Below, in pieces: positions 1-5,236 of a stretch of DNA of 5,236 nucleotides. This DNA comes from Actinomyces sp. (lineage in GTDB: Bacteria > Actinomycetota > Actinomycetes > Actinomycetales > Actinomycetaceae), in assembly GCA_012837655.1 (NCBI GenBank), contig DUQT01000234.1:1-5236 (forward strand), written 5' to 3'. The stretch's first letter is position 1. Each line of letters opens with the position of its first letter. Both the position numbers and the translations under genes were made by a program. The notes beneath the pieces are model-generated. The model was not told the origin of the DNA. It did not search any database and saw nothing but the letters and a program-made list of their open reading frames with translations.

Positions 1-14
1 AGAGCCAAACTCGC

Positions 15-308
15 ATGCTGATTGTGCGTTGGGTTGACCCCACGCGTGAGCCCTGGCACGGGGTAACCGTCGCAAGAGATGCACACAAGTTCATGTCTCA
101 GCTGGAAGAGTTTGTGGAGTACGCGATCGTAAGCTCTCAACGACGCACAGCGGACAATGGGACGATGATCTCGGCTTCAATCCGACGCGGCGCTGATGGA
201 CAACTGTTTTCCACACTGGTTGCGGATGGCCCACTGGATGAGCAGGGCGAACAGCTTGCCCGCGAAATCGAGGCGAATCTGCGCGAGTCTGTTGGCCTCC
301 CTTTGTAG
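15..308 (+). CDS. Small hypothetical protein, possibly only the 3' part of a gene
   Basis: I do not recognise this protein. From the ATG at 15 it is 97 residues, soluble and rather acidic, with no signal peptide, membrane segment or cysteine. It reads like a small alpha/beta protein: an N-terminal strand-like MLIVRWVD, a helical stretch near residues 25-45, a strand-like segment near 50-70 and an acidic helix near 74-91. The composition looks coding (balanced hydrophobic and charged residues, GC-biased third positions), which favours it over the antisense frame at 137-460. No Shine-Dalgarno is visible before the ATG, and the frame is open back to base 3. The true start may therefore lie left of the window, making this a C-terminal fragment. 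The stop is TAG at 306-308. A weak hairpin follows immediately, and the next gene on this strand is tRNA-Asn. No function is proposed. Confidence 0.55.
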   Translation: MLIVRWVDPTREPWHGVTVARDAHKFMSQLEEFVEYAIVSSQRRTADNGTMISASIRRGADGQLFSTLVADGPLDEQGEQLAREIEANLRESVGLPL

Positions 309-310
309 AA

Positions 311-337
311 ACGTGGCAAACAACACGTAGCTATTTT
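311..337 (+). terminator. Weak candidate terminator after the small hypothetical gene
   Basis: Three bases after the TAG stop, ACGTG (311-315) can pair with CACGT (324-328) across an 8-nt loop. A short TTTT run lies at 334-337. The stem is only 5 bp and the T-run starts 6 nt after it, so it may not work as a terminator. The placement directly after the stop codon is the main support. Confidence 0.3.
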
Positions 338-418
338 CTGACTGAAAACTAAAGATGGAGCATTTCTGATCTCAGATTTGCCCAAGCTAGTGCGGAAAAG
401 ACGAACTTCGGAGCGGAT

Positions 419-447
419 TTGGCACGCCGCCTGAAACTTGGTAGTCT
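419..447 (+). promoter_or_regulatory. Probable promoter of tRNA-Asn
   Basis: A -35 element TTGGCA (419-424, 5 of 6 matches to TTGACA) is followed by a 17-bp spacer and a -10 element TAGTCT (442-447). The -10 is weak but carries an extended TGG just upstream (439-441). Transcription would start near 454, about 12 nt before the mature tRNA, which suits a short 5' leader trimmed by RNase P. The assignment comes from matching consensus elements and spacing only. Confidence 0.55.
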
Positions 448-465
448 CAATGACGCACAAAGCAA

Positions 466-537
466 TCCCGCGTAGCTCAACGGCAGAGCACTCGACTGTT
501 AATCGAGTGGTTGCTGGTTCGAATCCAGCCGCGGGAG
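466..537 (+). tRNA. tRNA-Asn (anticodon GTT)
   Basis: The full cloverleaf can be folded by hand. The 7-bp acceptor stem is TCCCGCG (466-472) with CGCGGGA (530-536). The D stem is GCTC (475-478) with GAGC (486-489), around a loop containing GG. The anticodon stem is CTCGA (491-495) with TCGAG (503-507), around CTGTTAA, which places GTT at 498-500 with A at position 37. The variable loop is 5 nt (508-512). The T stem is GCTGG (513-517) with CCAGC (525-529), around TTCGAAT. The discriminator base is G537, the usual one for tRNA-Asn. CCA is not encoded, so it must be added after transcription. GTT reads both AAC and AAU codons. A promoter lies upstream and a terminator 11 nt downstream, so this appears to be a single-gene transcription unit. 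Confidence 0.97.
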
Positions 538-548
538 CTTTTCAATTC

Positions 549-575
549 CCCGCTCGAAAGAGCGGGATTTATTTT
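549..575 (+). terminator. Intrinsic terminator of tRNA-Asn
   Basis: A perfect 7-bp stem, CCCGCTC (549-555) with GAGCGGG (560-566), is closed by a GAAA tetraloop of the stable GNRA class. It is followed by a T-rich tract (ATTTATTTT, 567-575). It starts 11 nt after the tRNA discriminator base. On the opposite strand no T-tract follows the hairpin, so it should not terminate the convergent repressor transcript efficiently. Confidence 0.85.
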
Positions 576-646
576 CCTCAAACACAGGCACACTACTGGC
601 ATACGCGCGCAGCGCTCCAGGCGTGATACCCGCTTCGAACCCGGAC

Positions 647-1657
647 TTAGTTGAGCCGGGCAACGGTCCCGCGTTCAATCAGGTGCGCGGGAAACAGATG
701 TGATTCCACCTGGGAGCGATCGCGTTTTTCAAACATTTCCTGAGCCGCCCTCACGCACGCACGTCCCATATTTGCGCGGTCGGTTGAAATTTCCGTGAAG
801 GCTAATTGCGGATCCATGCCGTATCGCGCCTCGCCGGCAAGCATGATGACGGAGTAGGCCTTCTCAAGTTCCATTCCGTGTTCCCACGCAAGCCCAACCA
901 GCGTGGTCATCACGACGTCGTTGTCACTGATGACGATCGTAGGGCCGCCTGCCGCTCTGATGCGTTCCAGAACCGCGCCAGCCTGCGCAGGATGCGACGG
1001 CAGACCGATGACGTCATATCGTGCAGACCCGCCCTTAGCGCGCTCCTGAAAGCCTCTGAGCATCGTTTCCGACGTGCGCGTCCAGTCCCCCCGCAAGTCG
1101 TTTCGCAACACGATCAGCATGTTTGAATGCCCGGCATCCGTCGCAGTCTCAAACGCCAGTTTCCCGATCTCTCGAAAGTCCGATTCCACGTATGGCAGTC
1201 CGTTTTCAAGGCCGGTATATCCGAGGACGACGCTTGGGAACTGTTCTTCGATAAGGATCTGCTCACGCCAGTCGCCCTCGACGACCTCCATGAAGATGAG
1301 GGCATCAACGATGTGTGAGCGCAAGAAGTTTCGGAACTGTTCTGGCCCCGCATCGCCAAGCACGGGAATCATGAGCGAAATACCGGCATCTTCAGCGGCC
1401 TGCTGCATACCGTCCACGTAGTGTGCAGAAGTGACGTCAATGCCGTGTTTCTCCACGCCCAGATGGATTGCTAGCGTACGCAGGGAACGCGCGGCCAGGT
1501 TGCCCGCGCGCTGATTAGGAACATAGCCAAGCCGCACGATCGCGTCACGCACGCGCTGCTGCGTTTCCCGACTGGTTGGCCTCTTGCCGTTCAAGACATA
1601 AGAAACCGTCGATGGTGACACACCGGCAGCCTTGGCTACATCTGCGCGCGTTACCAT
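647..1657 (-). CDS. LacI-family transcriptional repressor, probably controlling the adjacent alpha-glucosidase
   Basis: The protein has 336 residues, the normal length for a LacI/GalR-family regulator, and is intact. The N-terminal helix-turn-helix covers residues about 3-25, with recognition helix SPSTVSYVLNG at 14-24. A hinge helix lies near 47-57, with Leu54 at the place of the leucine that intercalates at the central CG step of family operators. Residues about 60-336 form the periplasmic-binding-protein-like effector domain; recognisable pieces include D160 in VESD, the AGH at 175-177, SDND at 244-247 and the terminal LIERGTV. Sugar or sugar-phosphate effectors are typical of the family, but the ligand cannot be read from sequence. 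The ATG is preceded by AGAGGAG (1664-1670) at 6-nt spacing, which supports the start. It lies 60 bp downstream of the glucosidase gene on the same strand, with no clear promoter between, so co-transcription is likely. Its start region can form a long hairpin with its own early codons. Confidence 0.93.
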   Translation of the reverse strand: MVTRADVAKAAGVSPSTVSYVLNGKRPTSRETQQRVRDAIVRLGYVPNQRAGNLAARSLRTLAIHLGVEKHGIDVTSAHYVDGMQQAAEDAGISLMIPVLGDAGPEQFRNFLRSHIVDALIFMEVVEGDWREQILIEEQFPSVVLGYTGLENGLPYVESDFREIGKLAFETATDAGHSNMLIVLRNDLRGDWTRTSETMLRGFQERAKGGSARYDVIGLPSHPAQAGAVLERIRAAGGPTIVISDNDVVMTTLVGLAWEHGMELEKAYSVIMLAGEARYGMDPQLAFTEISTDRANMGRACVRAAQEMFEKRDRSQVESHLFPAHLIERGTVARLN

Positions 1658-1669
1658 CGACGGCTCCTC
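1600..1669 (-). promoter_or_regulatory. Long inverted repeat masking the repressor's ribosome-binding site and start codon
   Basis: Bases 1653-1669 (mRNA GAGGAGCCGUCGAUGGU, containing Shine-Dalgarno and AUG) can pair with bases 1600-1616 (mRNA ACCAUCGACGGUUUCUU, codons 14-20 of the recognition helix). That gives 17 consecutive pairs, 14 Watson-Crick and 3 G-U, of which 11 are a perfect DNA inverted repeat. After one A-C mismatch, a further 6 pairs are possible (AACGCGC against GUGUGUC), leaving a 22-nt loop. The structure would run from -12 to +58 of the coding sequence and hide the initiation site. Each arm core is itself nearly palindromic around TCGA (CCATCGACGG and CCGTCGATGG), so paired DNA sites for autorepression are an alternative reading. 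The pairing is seen directly; any function is inferred. Confidence 0.4.
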
Positions 1670-1717
1670 TCTTAGCGACTAGGCCTATTTAAGCCTGCAA
1701 CCTAAACTCAGCCCCCA

Positions 1718-3382
1718 TTATCCCAGCCATACAGCGGTATTGGCTGGAACCGAAACGGTTCCATTAGCTTCCTCCACGTCACCCGAGGTGATTAGCACCG
1801 AACCAAGGCCACTTAGCTGAGCCTCGTCCTCGCCCATATTGATCACGAGCACAGTGTCGCCATTGCGTGCCACCAGGACGTCATCGCCTCCCGCGCCCTC
1901 GATCCATTCAAACGAACCGGACCCCAGATCGCGTTCACCGCGAAGCGCGATCATGCGGCGGTAGAAGTTTAGGAACGAATCGGGATCGTCTTCCTGCGTT
2001 TCTGCGGCGTAGGACGCCCAGTAGTCGGGTTGCGGCAGCCACGGGTTTTCGCCGAATCCGGTGTCGGCGGGATCGGCCTTCCACGGAAGGGGCACGCGGC
2101 AGCCGTCGCGGCCTCGGGCCTTGTGGTTAGTACGCAACCACGTCGGGTCCTGGCGGGCTTCGTCGGGAAGGTCGGTGACTTCTGGTAGGCCAAGCTCCTC
2201 GCCCTGGTACAGGTACGCCGAACCGGGCAGGCCGAATGTGAACAGTGACATCGCCTTGCCGCGCTTCATGCCGATTTCAAGGTCGGGCTGCGGATCATCA
2301 AAACCAATGCCGGAATCCGTGTCATAGCCGGGTTCAAAACCAAATCGGGACGGGTGGCGAACCACGTCGTGATTCGAAAGCACCCACGTGACCGGCGCGC
2401 CAACGCGGGCATTTTCCGCCATCGTCGAGTCGATAACCTCACGCATCTTGCCCGGTCGCCATCCCGCTTCGAGGTACTCAAAGTTGAACGCCTGGCTCAT
2501 CTCGTCCTCGCGAACGTAATCGGCAAGGCGCTTCGGATCCCCCACCCAAGCTTCCGCAACCAAGACGCGATCTCGACCATATTCGTCGAGGACGGAGCGC
2601 CACTCTCGGTAAATATCGTGAACGCCGTCTTGATCCCAGGCCGGGCCCTCTTCGGTGATTTCCTGGTCGGTGACCGTCCACCTGTCTGGCCCAATCGCGT
2701 CGTCGGGCAGTCCTTCAGCCTTCACGAGGCCGTGCGCCACGTCTACTCGGAAGCCGTCAATGCCGCGGTCCAGCCAGAAGCGCAGGTAATCGCGGAAGAA
2801 CTCGTGCACCTCGGGGTTCTGCCAGTTGAAGTCTGGTTGTTCGGGTGCGAACAGGTGCAAGTACCACCAGTTGCGATCCTCTTCCTTGCCGGTGAGCGGC
2901 TCCACGGGCGACCATGCCGGCCCGCCAAAGATCGAGCCCCAGTTGTTTGGCGCGCCGTCCTCGCTATAGCGGAACATGTAGCGGTCGCGTTCCTTCGATT
3001 CCGGGCCAGCGGCAAGTGCAGCTTGGAACCATTCGTGCTGATCCGAGGAGTGATTCGGAACCAGGTCAATCAAGACCTTCATGCCGCGTTCGTGTGCGCC
3101 CTTGATGAGCTCGTCAAAATCTGCCAGCGTCCCGTAGTCAGGGTTCACGTCGTGGTAGTCCGACACGTCGTAGCCTGTGTCCGCCTGCGGTGACGGATAG
3201 TGCGGAGAAATCCAAATCGCGTCCAGCGACAGCGACTTCAAGTAGTCAAGTCGTTCAATGATTCCCCGAACATCACCAATGCCGTCGCCGTTGGCGTCGT
3301 TGAAGCTGCGCGGGTACACCTGGTAAATCACGGCGTGGCGCCACCATTGATCCCAGTCGCTGCGCGTTACCTGTTCGCTCAT
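1718..3382 (-). CDS. GH13 alpha-glucosidase (oligo-1,6-glucosidase / alpha-amylase superfamily)
   Basis: This cytoplasmic retaining glycoside hydrolase has 554 residues, a usual length, and no signal peptide. It should release glucose from the non-reducing end of short alpha-glucosides such as maltose, isomaltose or maltooligosaccharides. The (beta/alpha)8 barrel begins at VIYQVYPRSF (18-27). A calcium-site-like loop, DANGDGIGD, follows at 29-37. The family regions are all present: DLVPNH (106-111), QPDFNW (182-187), GFRVDVAHG with Arg212 and nucleophile Asp214, VAEAW with acid/base Glu277, and SNHD with Asp339. The barrel is followed by a C-terminal beta domain (about 480-554). Val215 after the nucleophile is the residue linked to alpha-1,6 activity in oligo-1,6-glucosidases, but the AHGLVK context resembles actinobacterial alpha-glucosidases (perhaps GH13_30), so substrate preference is open. 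The ATG is preceded by GAGAGGGG (3387-3394). It is followed 60 bp later by the LacI-family gene, its likely regulator. Trehalose-6-phosphate hydrolase and trehalose synthase look less likely from region II. Confidence 0.93.
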   Translation of the reverse strand: MSEQVTRSDWDQWWRHAVIYQVYPRSFNDANGDGIGDVRGIIERLDYLKSLSLDAIWISPHYPSPQADTGYDVSDYHDVNPDYGTLADFDELIKGAHERGMKVLIDLVPNHSSDQHEWFQAALAAGPESKERDRYMFRYSEDGAPNNWGSIFGGPAWSPVEPLTGKEEDRNWWYLHLFAPEQPDFNWQNPEVHEFFRDYLRFWLDRGIDGFRVDVAHGLVKAEGLPDDAIGPDRWTVTDQEITEEGPAWDQDGVHDIYREWRSVLDEYGRDRVLVAEAWVGDPKRLADYVREDEMSQAFNFEYLEAGWRPGKMREVIDSTMAENARVGAPVTWVLSNHDVVRHPSRFGFEPGYDTDSGIGFDDPQPDLEIGMKRGKAMSLFTFGLPGSAYLYQGEELGLPEVTDLPDEARQDPTWLRTNHKARGRDGCRVPLPWKADPADTGFGENPWLPQPDYWASYAAETQEDDPDSFLNFYRRMIALRGERDLGSGSFEWIEGAGGDDVLVARNGDTVLVINMGEDEAQLSGLGSVLITSGDVEEANGTVSVPANTAVWLG

Positions 3383-3469
3383 TGTTCCCCTCTCAAAGGT
3401 TGCAAGTTTCTTGATTTTCGAGGCCGTGGCTCGCTTGCCTGTACTTGCTGTGGCTCGCCGGCCTCTACT

Positions 3470-3489
3470 TTATCGACACGCGTCGACAA
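3470..3489. promoter_or_regulatory. Candidate LacI-family operator upstream of the glucosidase
   Basis: TTATCGACACGCGTCGACAA is a 20-bp quasi-palindrome. Eight of its ten symmetric pairs match, including TCGAC/GTCGA arms and the central CG step that is typical of LacI/GalR operators. Its centre is about 98 bp upstream of the glucosidase ATG, in the only sizeable noncoding gap on this side. Binding by the neighbouring repressor would shut off the glucosidase and, if co-transcribed, the repressor itself. I see no second clear copy in the window. Confidence 0.45.
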
Positions 3490-3497
3490 CTGGGGTC

Positions 3498-3527
3498 AGT
3501 TTAGCGCACCTGCGGGTGGGGTTTCTA
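3498..3527 (-). promoter_or_regulatory. Weak candidate promoter of the glucosidase-repressor unit
   Basis: On the minus strand TAGAAA (3522-3527, 4 of 6 to the -35 consensus) and TAAACT (3498-3503, 4 of 6 to the -10 consensus) are separated by 18 bp. Transcription would begin near 3491, placing the candidate operator at 3470-3489 just over the start site, a classic repression position. An alternative is CTGACC (3494-3499) with GATAAA (3469-3474), but its 19-bp spacer is long. Both are consensus matches only. Confidence 0.25.
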
Positions 3528-3639
3528 CATTTCTTACTACGATCGGCCCGTAAAGAGGTCGTTGACAAGCGCGCCGAGGGCGCAGTTGCTACACGTCCTC
3601 CTGCGGCTATCGCGGGAGGGCACGTTCCCTACATTTCTT
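3525..3639. repeat. 11-bp direct repeat linking the dnaG 3' end and the intergenic gap
   Basis: CTACATTTCTT occurs at 3525-3535 and again at 3629-3639, 104 bp apart. The second copy encodes the last codons and TAG stop of dnaG. Flanks toward lower coordinates are loosely similar (GCGGG then GGG, followed by a T/C-rich stretch), so a small duplication of the dnaG tail is possible. Chance is also possible at this length. Confidence 0.35.
3571..3619 (-). terminator. Candidate hairpin terminator(s) after dnaG
   Basis: Two hairpins lie just beyond the dnaG stop. The nearer (3597-3619) pairs CCTCC with GGAGG, then one mismatch on the minus strand, then GCG with CGC, around a 5-nt loop. The farther (3571-3583) is a perfect 5-bp GCGCC/GGCGC stem with a 3-nt loop. 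Neither is followed by a T-run on the minus strand. They fit only the weaker class of terminators without a U-tract proposed for actinobacteria. Read-through from dnaG into the glucosidase cannot be excluded. Confidence 0.35.
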
Positions 3640-5236
3640 CTTGTAGTTTGCGCCGTTTGTCTTCGAGTTCTAGCAGTTCCTTGAAGGCGGTCTGGTACTG
3701 CTCGGAGTCAAATGAGTGCCGCCCAAGCGTCGCTTTGAGCTGCCCAATCTGGCGCGTTAACCCGGTGCGCACCAGCGCCCTCACAACGCCAAAGCAGTAG
3801 TCGCGCAGGCGCTCTGGATCGTCCTGCGGCAGAGGTGACACCGCCAGTTGCGTAATGATCTGGGCGACGACATCTCCCCCGGTTTCCATGAGGTTCTCAT
3901 TCCAATGCGCGGTCGCTTTCCGATGAGCTTCCTCACCAACGCCCAGCTCGGCCTCGGCAATCTGCAAAAAATCGACATAACTTGCGATTCCGCCATTGGC
4001 GCGGATGACGTCGTGAACCGACCGGTATGCGGGCGTGGTGAACGTTTCCCCGTCAAGGTCGTCAAATCCGGTTCCGAGGACGTCGCCGGGACGCTGGATG
4101 ATTGCCTCTAGCGCTTGACGCTCTAGGCGCATGATCGGGTCGGCTTCGTTTCCAACGCGCATGGCTGGGGCTCGCCCCTGGTTGGGTGCGCCTACCCCGG
4201 GTGCCGGCCCGGCGTTGGGTTGGCCAAATCCGGTGGCTCCGGGGACGCGCGGACCCTGACCACGCGGCGCACGGCCGGCGCGTCGGACCGCGTCGAACAC
4301 TTCCCGGTTCTCCATCCCTAGCCAACCCGCTAGTTGGCGAGCATATTCTCGCTGCAGCGCGTGATCGCGAATGCCCGCAATGATCGGTGCGGATGCGCGC
4401 AGGCCGTAGACGCGCCCCTCCGCGGTGTTCAGGTCAATGGTCTTGAGCGTGGAGCGGATGACGAACTCGAACAGGGGTTCGCGCGATGAAACCAGTTGTT
4501 TGACGGCCTCGTCGCCTCGAGCCATGCGCAGGTCGCACGGGTCCATCCCGGACTCTTCAATGGCGACGAAGGTTTGGGATGCAAAGTTTTGATCCTCCGC
4601 GAACGCTTTCAGCGCAGCCTTGCGACCGGCTTCGTCACCGTCAAACGTGAATATGACTTCCCCGCCGCGGCTGACACCGGATGCAAGTTGGATTCCAGCT
4701 GCGGGATCTGCGACATCTCCGAGTAGTCGGCGGATTATTTTCACGTGGTCGGGGCCAAACGCGGTGCCACAGGTTGCCACAGCAGTTTCAATGCCCGCTA
4801 CGTGTGCGGCCATCACGTCGGTGTAGCCTTCCACAATCACGACCTGGCGACCCTTTGCAATGTTGCGTTTTGCCAGGTCCAGGCCGTACAGCACCTGCGA
4901 CTTGTGGTAGATCGGAGTCTCCGGAGTGTTCAAGTACTTCGGACCCTGGTCATCATCGTGTAACCGGCGCGCACCAAACCCAATGGTTGCGCCAGTCAAG
5001 TCACGGATCGGCCACATCAGTCGCCCTCGAAAACGGTCATAAATACCGCGGTTACCCTGGCTTGCCAGCCCTGCGCGAACGATTTCCTGGTCCTGAAATC
5101 CCCGCGAGCGCAGGAAGTCGGTCAGGTTGTTCCAGCCCTTGGGGGCGAATCCGATTGAGAAGTCTTGGGCGACCTTTTGGTCGAAGCCGCGCTGGGCCAG
5201 GAATTCGCGGGCGATTTGGGCTTCGGGTGATCCCAG
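3629..5236 (-). CDS. dnaG: DNA primase DnaG, 3' part (N-terminus beyond the window)
   Basis: DnaG makes the RNA primers for Okazaki fragments at the replication fork, recruited by the DnaB helicase. The frame is open to the right edge, so 535 C-terminal residues are visible. The zinc-binding domain and the start of the catalytic core are missing, about 140 residues by comparison with mycobacterial DnaG. Numbering from the first visible residue, the core includes YDRFRGRLMWPIRD (about 66-79) and KYLNTPETPIYHKS (100-113). The TOPRIM motifs follow: EGYTDV with Glu136, FDGDEAGR with Asp199 and Asp201, and MDPCDL with Asp232 and Asp235 as probable metal ligands. An extra segment at about 172-191, before the FDGD motif, matches what I recall of actinobacterial primases. 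A Gly/Pro-rich linker (about 320-365) leads to the C-terminal helicase-binding domain (about 366-535). The methionine at 5017 is internal, not the start. The stop is TAG at 3629-3631. Confidence 0.97.
   Translation of the reverse strand: MGSPEAQIAREFLAQRGFDQKVAQDFSIGFAPKGWNNLTDFLRSRGFQDQEIVRAGLASQGNRGIYDRFRGRLMWPIRDLTGATIGFGARRLHDDDQGPKYLNTPETPIYHKSQVLYGLDLAKRNIAKGRQVVIVEGYTDVMAAHVAGIETAVATCGTAFGPDHVKIIRRLLGDVADPAAGIQLASGVSRGGEVIFTFDGDEAGRKAALKAFAEDQNFASQTFVAIEESGMDPCDLRMARGDEAVKQLVSSREPLFEFVIRSTLKTIDLNTAEGRVYGLRASAPIIAGIRDHALQREYARQLAGWLGMENREVFDAVRRAGRAPRGQGPRVPGATGFGQPNAGPAPGVGAPNQGRAPAMRVGNEADPIMRLERQALEAIIQRPGDVLGTGFDDLDGETFTTPAYRSVHDVIRANGGIASYVDFLQIAEAELGVGEEAHRKATAHWNENLMETGGDVVAQIITQLAVSPLPQDDPERLRDYCFGVVRALVRTGLTRQIGQLKATLGRHSFDSEQYQTAFKELLELEDKRRKLQEEM

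Noticed and set aside
365..376. Short palindrome TCTGATCTCAGA between the small gene and the tRNA
   Set aside because: It is only 10 of 12 symmetric, with no related copy or obvious regulated gene. Chance is a sufficient explanation.
137..460. Minus-strand frame of 107 codons opposite the small hypothetical gene
   Set aside because: Its translation is rich in Ser, Arg and Cys in a way typical of shadow frames, and it overlaps the tRNA promoter. The plus-strand frame looks more protein-like.
466..575. Integrated element using the tRNA-Asn 3' end as attachment site
   Set aside because: No second copy of the tRNA 3' end, integrase or phage-like gene is visible in the window.
438..626. Plus-strand frame of 62 codons across tRNA-Asn
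   Set aside because: It covers a complete tRNA gene and its terminator, so it is not a plausible protein gene.
640..660. Hairpin CCCGG/CCGGG with inner CT/AG at the repressor stop codon
   Set aside because: The stem has a bulge and overlaps the stop codon. No T-run follows on the minus strand, so it is not convincing as a terminator.
1658..1717. Separate promoter or terminator between the glucosidase and the repressor
   Set aside because: Only a 4-bp AGGC/GCCT stem (1681-1696) and no -35/-10 pair with acceptable spacing could be found. Co-transcription is simpler.
2354..3193. Open frame of 279 codons on the plus strand, antisense to the glucosidase
   Set aside because: It lies entirely within a well-supported GH13 gene whose catalytic motifs are all in the other strand. 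The translation has no recognisable domain, and long antisense frames are common in GC-rich DNA.

Overview
The window looks like ordinary chromosomal DNA from a moderately GC-rich actinobacterium, with GC in the high 50s percent by eye. Three things support this: a primase with an extra segment in its TOPRIM domain of the kind I recall from actinobacterial DnaG proteins, an actinobacterial-style GH13 alpha-glucosidase, and a tRNA gene without an encoded CCA end. The Actinomycetaceae are possible, but I cannot fix the genus.

Layout, left to right. The plus strand carries the end of a small unrecognised gene (to 308), then a promoter, a tRNA-Asn gene (466-537) and a strong intrinsic terminator (549-575). 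From about 600 onward all genes lie on the minus strand and converge on the tRNA. These are a LacI-family repressor (647-1657), a GH13 alpha-glucosidase (1718-3382), a noncoding gap of about 245 bp (3383-3628), and the 3' part of dnaG (3629 to beyond the right edge).

How the genes work together. The glucosidase and repressor are on one strand, 60 bp apart, with the glucosidase first. They form a probable two-gene alpha-glucoside or maltooligosaccharide utilisation cassette. A 20-bp quasi-palindrome with a central CG lies 88 bp upstream of the glucosidase start (3470-3489) and is the best candidate operator. No sugar transporter is present, so uptake must be encoded elsewhere. The cassette sits between two housekeeping genes, dnaG and tRNA-Asn, and may be an accessory insertion.

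No new multi-gene system is visible. The signal most worth checking is at the start of the repressor gene. Its Shine-Dalgarno and start codon can pair with the codons of its own DNA-recognition helix in a 17-bp stem (1600-1616 with 1653-1669). The same two sites are also near-identical CG-centred quasi-palindromes, so they could act as autoregulatory operators, as an RNA switch, or be chance.
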